Assembly (NCBI RefSeq): GCF_900496995.4
Contig: NC_044009.1
Coordinates: forward strand, 35,921,505 to 35,985,504
From: Aquila chrysaetos chrysaetos
Taxonomy: Eukaryota; Chordata; Aves; Accipitriformes; Accipitridae
Reading direction: 5' to 3'
Length of the DNA stretch: 64,000 nt
Part shown: in pieces, positions 1-12,500 of the stretch
Position numbering within the stretch: position 1 is the stretch's first letter
Layout of the letters: the number at the start of each line of letters is the position of its first letter
Program-made: the position numbers and the translations under genes
The notes under the pieces: generated by a model
What the model was told of the DNA's origin: nothing
Database searches by the model: none
The model's input: only the letters and a program-made list of their open reading frames with translations

Positions 1-2456
<2,456 letters not shown>

Positions 2457-3945
2457 AAGGTGGACAGAGCTGGCCGGGGAGAGGGGCCGGGCTGCGGTGT
2501 CGGGGTCTCTTTGCTGGCAGACAGACTGTGCCTGGGTGGAGTGGGGGGGGGCTGCAGGGCGCCTGCCCCCCTTTAACTTATGTGTGTTTGGATCCTATTT
2601 AACTCGTAATTATTCCTCTGTGTGTATCTGGGGGAGTCCCCACATCCCTCCCTATAAAGCTGTTATCCGGATGCCTGTGCTCTTCCTTAGGGGACAGGAG
2701 GCTCTGCCCGCCTCCTGCCACCGCGCTGCCCTGCTGGGGTCCCTGGGGAACTGGGTGGGGACAGCAGACTTGCACAGCTGGCAGCCCACCGGCACAGCTG
2801 GAGGGGAGAGACGCCGGACCCTCCTTCGACTGTGCACTGCCCCTTTCCTGCAGATATGACAGTGCCTGGAGCAGCACATCCCTGCGTGGTGCCAGCTGCC
2901 CTTCCCCTTGGTGGCATGAAGGCTGGGAAGGAGGGTGCCCAGGATGCCTGCCAGCCCGCCCTGCCTCCTCCTGCACCTGTAGCATCCCTGAGTGGGGTCT
3001 GCTCTTTGCAGGGCAAAACTAATCTGTCTTGTGAAGCAGAACTGGTTAATTGACTAATGCAGCGGTGCTGTTTTCCATGCTGCAGTTATCCTGGTTGCAT
3101 CGATGTGGCGTTGCCCCCAAGTAAGGTGGGGACGGAGCCCTCCCGGGTTTAGGGAGGTGCTCAGGCTGTTTGTGAGGGCTCAATGCTTTGGCGAGCCCCC
3201 CTTTCCCCATGGCATTGTCTGAACCCCTCTCAGTCCCTTTCTGGGCTCATTTCATGATCCTCTTGGGACCCTGCTACCTGTGGCTGGGCTCAAATCAACC
3301 CCTGGTAGCAGGATGACAACATACACCTTCTGCCACCTCCCTAGAAGCACTAGGGTTAAGCTCTGACCCCCCCCCTAAGTGAGCAGGCTGCCCTCGTCCT
3401 CAGCATGCTGGAGAGTTATGGCAGACCCTATAGACCTCCCATGCCTCCTGCACACTTTGTGGGCCTCCCCTTGGGATGCTGAGATGGCCATGCAGGCAGA
3501 GGGACCAGCCCCGCAATGTCCAGCCTCCCCACCCACCCCAGACCGAGGGGGCAGCCCTGTTTCACTACCCCAGTGCATGTAAGGCTGCAGGAGTGGGGCA
3601 GGCTGGTCTGGGATGCCCTGTTCCCAGGCAGCCCAAGTCATCTCCCTCCTGCCCCGCTTTCTGCTGTCCTCTCCTCTCTTCTCCCCGTCGCTGCCTGGGG
3701 TGGCGGGGGGGCTGCCTGCCCCCAGGACATGCCTGTGAGGGTGGGAGCTGCAGAGGGGCAGCAGCCTCCAGGGAGACCTGGGTCACCTCCAGCAGCTGGT
3801 CAGCAAGGGACGGGACAGGTAAGTGTTGGTGTGGGGCTGTCACATCTCGCAGTGCTGGGTAACACCTGGCAGCGGCTGGGGCTGCCATGGGGCTGGGGGG
3901 CAGCACCCTGGGCAAGGGGACAGATGCGATGATTTTGGGATAGAG

Positions 3946-4022
3946 GGATGGATGGGGAAGCAGATGATGGGAGAGAGGAGCATGTGGATGGAGGGAGGGA
4001 AGGAGGGATGGATGGATGGACA
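3946..4022 (+). repeat. imperfect GGAT/GGAG simple repeat
   Basis: The stretch is a degenerate tetranucleotide repeat of the GGAT, GGAG and GATG type, ending in three clean GGAT units near 4010-4020. It is non-coding. Confidence 0.65.
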
Positions 4023-4654
4023 AACAACGAGCCTGTGTGGGGTGACAGTGACGCGCAGTGGCTGCTGCCAGCTCAGCAGCTTCCCCCTGGGTGTGTGGCA
4101 ACCTTGGTGCTCAAGTCCCCTGTCCCCAGGCAACCCAGCCCAGGGCACAGCAGTGCCCTGCTGCCCACGCACGAGGTGTCCGGACCCCTGGCACTGCCCG
4201 GGAGAAGCTCTGGTCCTGGGGATGGTGCAAGGGCAGCCCTTGCTCAAGTGGGGGAGATGCGAGTCAGGACAGGGGCTGGGTGCCATGAGCCTGCGATGGT
4301 TGGCATAACATGGAGCAGGAGAGGAATAAATGTGTGGAAGGGGTGGGGGGAAAGACAGGGAAGGAAAGGAAGAGGGGAGTGGGAAGTAGGGAAGGATGGT
4401 ACCCAGTTCCCTGCCATTGCCCTGCAGGGACAGCGGGGCAGGAGAGACCCACCGCCCCAGGGGAGCTGTGCCTGCCCCCCCGGCACCCAGGACTGGGCAC
4501 TGAGATGCTGGCAGATGCCAGGACATGGCTGCAGGAGCCTTGGGGCTGAAGACATCTATCACCTGATGTACAGCCTGGTCCTCTGGCGACGGGGGAGCAC
4601 AGAGAGGACCGCAGGCTGGATCTGGGCACACCGGGGCAGGAGTGAAGTGGGGAG

Positions 4655-4746
4655 GACAGGGATGGCAGGGGCAGAGAGGAAAAGGAGAGAAGGAAAGCAA
4701 GAAAAAAGAGAGTGCCAGGAGGTGGGGGGGGGGGGGGGGTGGTGGG
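4655..4746 (+). repeat. purine tract ending in a long poly-G run
   Basis: About 60 bases are nearly all A and G (GAGAGGAAAAGGAGAG type). They are followed by an uninterrupted run of about 16 G near 4724-4739, then GGTGGTGGG. The tract could form triplex or quadruplex DNA and is a likely site of assembly error. Confidence 0.6.
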
Positions 4747-4818
4747 AGCTGAAGGGATGTCACAGACTTAAAACGTTCACCTTGATGGGCCATGACAGGT
4801 TTAATTTCCAGAGTACAA

Positions 4819-5060
4819 CCATTAAAGTGATGGATGGGAGGCATTCATCTCGCCCCTCATACACACGGGCCCACTGTGGCTGCAGGAGGGTTTGTTTTGT
4901 TGCTGTTATTTATTAGGTTGTTTCTGCAGGAGCCAGGCACTCGTCCAGTGCTGGTGGGACAGAGGAGGGGACACAATTGATGCTGGAGGAGTTGGGGTGC
5001 TGATTTACCGCTGCTTAGCTGGATGACTCATGTTGTAAACATCGACAAATGCCATTAAAG
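4819..5060 (+). promoter_or_regulatory. paired CCATTAAAG words, candidate homeodomain sites
   Basis: The 9-mer CCATTAAAG occurs at 4819-4827 and again at 5052-5060, within a stretch that is less GC-rich than its flanks. CATTAAA is the reverse complement of a TTTAATG homeodomain core. Only the repeated words are observed; a shared enhancer between MNX2 and CFAP65 is speculation. Confidence 0.2.
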
Positions 5061-5419
5061 CTGCATCTCCTTCCTGCTTCTGCCCCGGCACCCTCCCCGC
5101 ACTGTGGGATGCGGCCAGCCCTGCTCTCCACCATGCTGCTACCTGTGCACCCTGGAGGGGCTGTCTGGCCCTTCACACTGGGGTCCCCCCCTCCCTCAGG
5201 GGCACCCAGGGCCTGGGGAAGATGCAGGAGTGACCCACGGTGGTGGCGGTGCCCCATGGGAATGATACCCAGGATACCTGATGGGCTTGTGCGGGCAGTG
5301 CTCCCCGGCCTGTGTCCCTGTGCCGGTCTCGGCCCCATAACTTCTTTTGGCAACGGTCACAACTTGTTATTTGTGTCACCAATGCCCCAAGGAGCTCGGG
5401 GTGACCTGGCCCCGTTAAG

Positions 5420-5765
5420 GTGCCACCCCATCCCTATGCCAGCACCCTCCAGCCTGCTGCACCCCCTGCCCCCTCCAGCAGCATCCCCACCCCTTAGCCC
5501 CGCCGCCTCCTCACCCACCCATCCCGCACACCCACGTACTTCACGACACCCCCTTTGCCGGCTCAGCTTTGCACCTCTCCCCCCCCCGCCCCCATCCTCA
5601 TCGCCCCTCTCCCCCGAGCTCTCTCCTGCCCCCCTCCACCCTCTGCACCCCTCGGGCTGCCACCCACCCCCCTCCATCTCCCTGACCCCCCCATCTCTCC
5701 CTGGTCCCCATCTACCCCTCGCACTGCCTCCCCCCTCCCATCTGCCCCCCCAGCCGCCCCGCTCT
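5420..5765 (+). repeat. C-rich tract beside the CFAP65 CpG island
   Basis: About 350 bases are dominated by C runs of three to eight separated by T, A or CA, so the minus strand carries many G runs. This is low-complexity DNA with strong strand asymmetry, and it borders the CpG-rich promoter. It has no coding signature. Confidence 0.55.
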
Positions 5766-6150
5766 GCGCGTCCCTCTGCTGCCCCCTGGCGGTCGCCGCC
5801 GGCACCTGTCGCCGCCCCCCCCCGCGCGCGGATTGACCCGAGGCGGCCGCCGTCGTTGCTCCGGGAGACGCCGCCGCCGCCGCGTCCGGTCTCCATAGCG
5901 ACACGGGCCGGGGCCTCGTGGCGCTGAGCGGCCGGGACCGGGCCGGCCTGGGGCCGGCCGGGACCCGAGGTGGTCCGGGCTCTCGGGGGCCGGGCTGTGC
6001 TACAGGGAGCCGGGCAGGGCTTGGGGGAGCCGGGCGGGCCCGGGGGCGGCGGCGGTGGCCCGGGGCCCAGACTCTGCTCCGGGGGGCCGGGCAGGGTTCT
6101 AAAGGACTGGGCCGTGGCCCAGGGAACTGGGCAGGTTCTTGCTGTAGGGA
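5760..6150 (+). promoter_or_regulatory. CFAP65: CpG-island promoter of CFAP65
   Basis: A dense run of CpG (CGCGCGCGG, GCCGCCGTCG, GCCGCCGCCGCG) precedes the first coding exon by about 0.5-0.8 kb. There is no TATA box at a useful position. It lies at the right place and in the right orientation for the CFAP65 promoter, and it contains an RFX-like site. The transcription start and the non-coding first exon cannot be fixed from the sequence, although coding exon 1 begins at a splice acceptor, so at least one 5' exon must lie upstream. Confidence 0.6.
5889..5902 (+). promoter_or_regulatory. RFX X-box-like motif
   Basis: GTCTCCATAGCGAC has the layout of an X-box (GTNRCC, AT spacer, RGYAAC) with two mismatches to that consensus. 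RFX2 and RFX3, with FOXJ1, activate motile-cilia genes through such sites near their promoters. Its place inside the CpG island of a ciliary gene makes function plausible. Binding itself is inferred. Confidence 0.5.
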
Positions 6151-6313
6151 ACGGGGCCGTGCCGCAGTCACCTATATGGGGTTTTAGGGGGCCGGGCAAG
6201 GCTATAGAGCGGGGCTTTGCTACACAGGGCTCTGTGGGTCTGTAGTGGGCTGGGCAGGGCTGTGCTATAAAGGCCCGAGGAGAGCTCTGCCACGGGGGGC
6301 TGGGCTGCGAGGC

Positions 6314-6341
6314 GGTCACGGTCACGGTCACGGTCACGGTC
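6314..6341 (+). repeat. GGTCAC hexamer tandem repeat
   Basis: The hexamer GGTCAC is repeated four times without change and followed by GGTC (4.7 copies). Each unit holds a GGTCA half-site with one base between units, the spacing of a DR1 nuclear-receptor element. It lies between the CpG island and the first coding exon of CFAP65. Confidence 0.75.
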
Positions 6342-6586
6342 TGTGCCAAGGAGGCTGCTGAGTGTAGGGCTGCGGCAGCCTGGGGAGACCGTGGTGTGTG
6401 GAGAGGGCTGGACTCAGCTGGCAAAACGGGGACACTACCGGCGACACTGCAGCCGCTGCAGGGAGGTGTGCCACCCTGAGCCCAAGGATGGGTCGTTGGG
6501 TCTCTGGGAGTGCCCAGGTCTCGGCAGCAAAAACTGTCTGCGTGCAGCAGCAGCATGCGTGAGGACCTTTTCCTCTTGTTTTTCAG

Positions 6587-9500
6587 ATGCTTGCTCAGGT
6601 GCATGGAGAGCCCCAAAACTCTGACTCTTTTCGGAAGCTGTGCTGTGGTTGTGTCAGAAAGGTGAGCGGAGGAGCAAAGGGTGCCATTGTCGTGGGTGGA
6701 TTTACTGGCAAGGGCGGGGAGAGGAGGAAAACAAAAAACCCTTTAGCCTTTGCTTCCCTCGTTCATGACATCCTTTAGTATCTGTTGTTTGGGTTGTGGC
6801 CAGGAGGTGTCCCCTCTGGACTCTCGGAGCAGGGCTTTTGGTGACTTCTGGAGCTTTGCCGCAGGGTGGCTCCTCCCGCCTTCTGCCGGAGTCAGAGACT
6901 TAGCGTAGAGCGTAGTGATTTCTCCTCCCTCCCACCCTAACTGCTAATGTCCCCGTTGCAATTCCCGAAGCTGTCTGCAAGAAAGCCAAAGAAGAAAGGC
7001 GTATTCTGGGGCATTGAGGTGGCCGAAACACTCAGGTGGCGTGGCTGGGAACTTGGAAAAGAGATGATCAAACATCTGATCTTGAAAAATGTTCATGAGA
7101 AAACCCAGAAGCTGAGCTACAGGTGCGTGGGAAGTTTCTTTCTCCTTCGTACTCCTCGCACTCTCACTGCGTCTTCATCCCTCCTGCTGTATCAGTCACA
7201 TCAGCACCTTTTCTTGGATTCATCTGCCCCCTCTCCCCTTGGGCGTTGTATCGGAGACAGCCCATGCACACTTACGTAGCCCGACAGAAACCTGCTAATT
7301 CAGAAGCACAGCCCTTGTTCCTGGCAGGAGTATTTTAAATGAAATGCCTTTTTTAAAATTCTGTTTTGCTGATACTTCTGTCTGTGAAGCATTTCCAGTC
7401 TAGTGAGATTTTAATTGTGGATGTATGCCAGCCAGTCACTAGTGTGTCCTAAAACCATTGCTCCCGGGAGTCCCACTGGCTGTTGAGCCATTCCAGCACT
7501 CCCTGTGACCCTCCCTGCTCTGAAACTCAAATGTTTCTGCTAAATGGGTTTTGCTCATGCTGCGTGGCCTGGGAATGTAAAATATTGTTTAAGGAAGGGG
7601 TAGGTAGGTATTGCTGGGAATGAGTTTCCAGGACACCTGGTTTCTGCCCCTGTTTCTGATGATTTGCTGCCAAGGTATGCTTGGGGTCAGGTGTGTAAAG
7701 TGCTTCTAATTGTGGGGTCTGGAGGTTTTGATTCTTTATTCTCTTTTCTGCTGTCTAACTTAACAACAGCTGTACACCCTCAGACAAAATCTCTTGTTTT
7801 GATTTCATTACCTAGATGTCCTTCGACGCGATTCTTCTTCACTGTTTTTCCGCAGCCGATCACTTTGAGCCCTGGTATGTCCTTAACTCTGCCCATCGTT
7901 TTCCGGCCCACTGAAAAGGTAAAGTGTCAACATCAAAACTGCTCTCAGTGCTTGGGCTGGCTTCAAGGGGGGGCAGTGGGCCTCTGCCACTCTTGTCCTT
8001 TCTGATCTGTTTTCACTTGAATAAATTAGTCCTTAGGGAAGGTTCTTCCATAGAAAGACTGGGCAGCATGACCTTCCTGCTCTCCCCACAACTTCATCAC
8101 CTGAGGGAGCCTTAACCCCTGAATTCTCTGCAGAGTTTGCCAATAGTTACAAGAGGGATCCTCACAAAAAGCATTCCCAGTTTTCCACATGCTTCTTCTA
8201 GCCGTGAAATCAGTAAGATAAGGTGCTTGAACTGTCCACACCTGGTTTGATCCCAGGGAGCCTCAGCTGGGTGGTTTTAGTGCAGAACCTTGGGTTGAGG
8301 GACTCAGTCTCTGCTTTCTTACAAGAGACCCCAAAGCCTGTACATTGAAGGGCTACTGATTTTCTATAAAGGATATGTCAAGGGCCTCCCTTCTTTTGGA
8401 TGGGGTGGGTTTCTTTAATTTTTATTTTTAACAGCAATGATTCTTTTTACCCACCCCCTTTTCTTGATTTTCAGCTTGTTCCTGGTGTCTGTCTTGGCTC
8501 TGAGTGTTGATCTCTGGCTCTTGTCCACAGCTGTATATCTTTGATGTGAATCTCAGTCCTAGCCATAGAGCGTGATCATTGGGCGGATTCCCAGTACCCT
8601 GCTCTTTTAGTATCATGATTTTCTGATGACTGTTCAGTGTTCCCTTTATGAAATAAGCTGCTGGCCTTGTTCTATTTTCAGTGAATAGTTTGTCTGCACC
8701 ACATCAATTGCTAGAGCAGGAGGCTCCCTTTCTTAGAGAGAGCAAGGACTGTATGTGCTGCAGTGCCCAAGGTCTCTCCTTACCTGTATAAGTGGTACTC
8801 AGGAGAGGTGATGATTGGGGAGCATGGAAGACATGTATCTTGCAATTCCTTCTATTTTAGCCGGTTAGCAGATGTCCTGAGGCTATTTGTACACAGTGGT
8901 GTCAATGCTGCATCTTTAAGTTATGTATTATCCACTTAGCTCTCTAGCTGACAAAGCACTTAATCAAAGATTAATATTTCTGTGCTTGTGGAGCTGAAAG
9001 AAAGATTGTACATACTTCAGTTTAGCTGAATTGGGATCTTGAAAATGCTGAAAGAAATCCATCTGCATCAAAACAAATCAGGTGAAACAAATGTGGTCTT
9101 CAACTGCTCTCTCTGAGGGTGTGTGTGTTCCCTGACAGAGTGAGGAGTATGCCTGAGTACCTTACTCACTGCCTGGCTTTTCTGAGTGCTTCATGTGCTC
9201 TCTGTCCTGCATAGAGGCCTCCCCTGGTACCTCTGTCACCAATGTTTTTTTCCCAACACTCTCACAGAGGTGAAGGTGATGGTGTTCATGGGTAGAGCTG
9301 CAGTACCTGCAAGATGGAGCCAATCTAACTGCTGTCTCCCCTTGCTTTTCTGTGCAGAAGGAGTATGAAGACAGCATCTGCTTTAAGAAGGCTGAGGGTG
9401 AGTTCTCTGTCACCCTGCATGCTACGCTTCCACGCCCCTGTCTGTCCTTCCCAGCAGCTGTCCAGTTGCCTGTCTGTGCTGTCCACAATGTCACAGAGAC

Positions 9501-12500
9501 AACATTCCCTGTGCGCAACATTGGGTGAGTGAGATGTGGCTGGGCAGACTCTCCTTCTGTTTTGTCAGGTATTTTGCCACCTTCTTGGACTCTCCAATGA
9601 ATGCAGCTCATTCCAGTTGTCATTAGATCTGCTGGCTGCCTTAACAGGTAGCAGACCTCTGCCTCCTCTGAGGTCATGGCAGAAAAGGCAGCAGAAATGG
9701 TAGTACATGTCAGATCTCACTGTGGGAACATCTTGGCACTTCACATCTGTCTGTTTCCAGCATACACTGAGAACCATTCATGCACAGGAACTAGTTGGGG
9801 ACCAGCAAGGTGTACCACTGAGAACATCCCACATTCACAGGAGAGGCCTGGGCTTATAGTTAATCAAAGGCAGCCTGCCCAGCGTGAGCAGGGAGAGATG
9901 AGCTACCAGCTGGAAACATTTTAGTCTTCCTGTGACTTGACCTCTCTTCCCTTGGCACAGGAGTGCCATAGGGATGGCAGTGGAGTTGCCAACCTCTTTG
10001 ATTTAGAGGCAGGCAATACAGAAGTTGGAGAGTCTCTCCAGTGCCTGCTCTTATGCTCATGGAGCTGCCCAAAGCAGTGGCAGTGTTCTGTGGCTTGGAG
10101 TCATCATTTAGGAGCAAAGATGCTCCCAGTTATCAAGGACTATCTTATTTTAATGAGGGAAGCACAGTAATTCCGGCAGTATTGTAGAAAGGAGTGCAGT
10201 GAAGAAGTTCCCAGTCAAGGAGGAGGTGTACTTCCAACCATTTACAGTGAGAGCAAAATAACCTTTACTAGTTGGAAGTTGGCCTGTGCTCCCCAAAGCG
10301 GTCAGCTGATGCAGTAGGAAGGTGGAGAGGACAGAGGGGAGGGCACATGTATCTTCAGCAGAGCAAGGTATCAGCTAGAAACCCTTTCAAGTGATTCATT
10401 CTCCCCTTAGAGAAATCATTTGTGCTGACTGAGAGGTTCAGGGTGGTGGAGTATATGGACGGTAAGTAGTGCACAGCTTGGAATCAATAAAATAGAAAAG
10501 CTGATGGTATGTCATGTTCTTTGCACAAATCAAACAAGCAAAGGGAGTTCTGGAGAGTTGAATGAAGTATTAGGAAAACAGTTCAGTCCTCTCTTCTCAC
10601 CTGGGCATATAATAGAGGAACAAATGTTCATTTAGAATTAAGTAGCAGCAAATTTAGATACAGGAAAAGCAAATACTTCATTCTGGAGTTGATTTCTTCA
10701 CTATCACATGATGAAGCTGAGAAATTTTATGGCCATTAATAAAGTTCTTAGATGTAATAGCTAAGATTCATTAAAGTGTGAACAGAGCGTTTGCAGAGAC
10801 TAGAGACAAATTTCTTCCCAGCACCACATATTTGTTCAGATGCATTAGGCATTCTGTCATTCAACATTGGTTGCTTCACATCCTAACTGAATAACCCACT
10901 GTGAAAGGTCCATCCTATGTGTGATTGCACAGGCAGCAAAGAATTCATTCGTCTACCTAAAAAATATCTCCATTTCCTAGTGACCTTGTTACTGTGTTTG
11001 CCTGGGAGATACCAAGCCCTTTCTACATGATTCCTGACTGTGGCATGCTGAACCCAGGTGCTGAGTGCATGGTCAAGGTGGTTTTCCAACCCAAGGTGGC
11101 TGTGGTGTATGATGTGGTAGCAAAGTGCTGGTTTGGAGGTGAAGAGAAACAAAAGAGGACTATCCAGCTAAAAGGCCTGGGTGAGTCTTTCTTGCATTTA
11201 ACAGTTAAAGAAGTGTGTATCATCCCTAAGTGTGGAATAGCATTTCATGGGGACACATGGAGGTGCTGGGCTCTGAGGCTGTGCCACAGTTGGCTCAACC
11301 CACCAATGAGCAAGTGAAGCCCATGGTTCGAAAGTGGCCTGTGAAATTTTCTAACGTACTTTTGTCGGTTTGGAAGTGTGACCTGAAGAGACACAGGATC
11401 CAATATGCCCTGTGGCATGCTTTGGCCAAACCAGCATTTCTGGAGCCTGCTTAAGTTGACAGAGGGGAAGAAATGAGAGGAGTTCATTGGCACAATGCAA
11501 AAACCTCCAGAAACCCCTGGTCTTGTCTGTACTCAGTCTCTCCTGTCTGTCCCTGCTAGACAGAGAGCCAGAGGGAAAGTTCTAAAGCTCTCTGGATGCA
11601 AGTTAGAAGCAATGGTTTCACTAGCAAGTCCTTGCCTGAAGTGCCTTGTATGGCCACTGACGAACAAAAGAAGTGACTCTGAGTTTAGTAAATTAGGGCT
11701 GGAAGGGAGCTTATTTGGTTCAAAGCAGGGCCAACTTTGAAGGTAGATCCAACTTCAGAGTTACCTGAGGTTGTTCAGAGGCTTGTCCAGTTGAACATTA
11801 AATAGCCAAGAATGGAGATTCCACCTCTCTTTCTTAACCCAGTATATTATTTCCTTTAACAGCCAAATACCCTTACCTGCGGGTGAGTGTGACAGGGGAA
11901 AAGTATGAAGGTGTACAGCCTGGAAAGTTTCAGGATGTGCTGTGCTTTGGATCAGTGCCAGTGGGGACAACTGTGGAGAAGTGTGTAGAAATCTTCAACA
12001 TGTCTGTGGTATGTGGAGAGGGAGACTACTTCTTGTGAGAAGTTGGCATGCTGACATGTTTCCCTGGGATATGCGGTCTTGAGTATCTCCCTTAATGCTG
12101 TGAAAATAACCCAAGCGGGAATGTGACTAAAACAGAGATGATGAGCCTTGCTCTACCAACCAGGCCATTCACCATTGCCTTCCAGCTACAGTGCTAGCAA
12201 CTCATCCATTTGCAGCATGATATGGCAGTTCCTGCCTGCTTCCCACCGTGCTTGGTCCAGATCAGACAGCTATTGTTGTCCTTCACATCCTGCAGCTCTC
12301 CTGCTCACCCTGGACAAGCCCATCAGTCCTGTGTGGCAGTTGTGGCAGTCTCAAATTGGCATGCATGTGTCCCAGGCAGCTGATGGATCTTCTGCCGTCC
12401 ACAGCGGACTGCAACCTGGTGAATTGTTCTCAAAGTCAAATGGGCTGTATTTGAGCACTTTGTTCTCTGTGCCAGCTCAGCCCATCCCAGCCCGTTAAAA

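Larger units (their letters stand above)
2457..5760. other. MNX2 3' UTR and MNX2-CFAP65 intergenic region
   Basis: No convincing gene is visible here. The first part is presumably the MNX2 3' UTR. The first canonical AATAAA after the stop is at 4325-4330, so the UTR could be about 1.9 kb, although a TATAAA variant occurs at 2653. The region holds purine-rich runs (4300-4400, 4655-4746), a GGAT repeat (3946-4022) and a less GC-rich stretch at 4780-5065. In chicken, rearrangement in this neighbourhood is linked to ectopic MNR2 expression in Rose-comb. Confidence 0.6.

Noticed and set aside
3840-4844. Open frame of over 300 codons on the minus strand downstream of MNX2
   Set aside because: It is Pro/Ser/His-rich and crosses simple repeats and the poly-G tract. 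There is no promoter, splice pattern or recognisable domain.
5357-6616. Long open frame of over 400 codons on the minus strand
   Set aside because: It runs through the CpG island and C-rich tract antisense to CFAP65, and its translation is Gly/Arg/Ala/Pro low complexity with no domain. Such frames are expected in GC-rich DNA.
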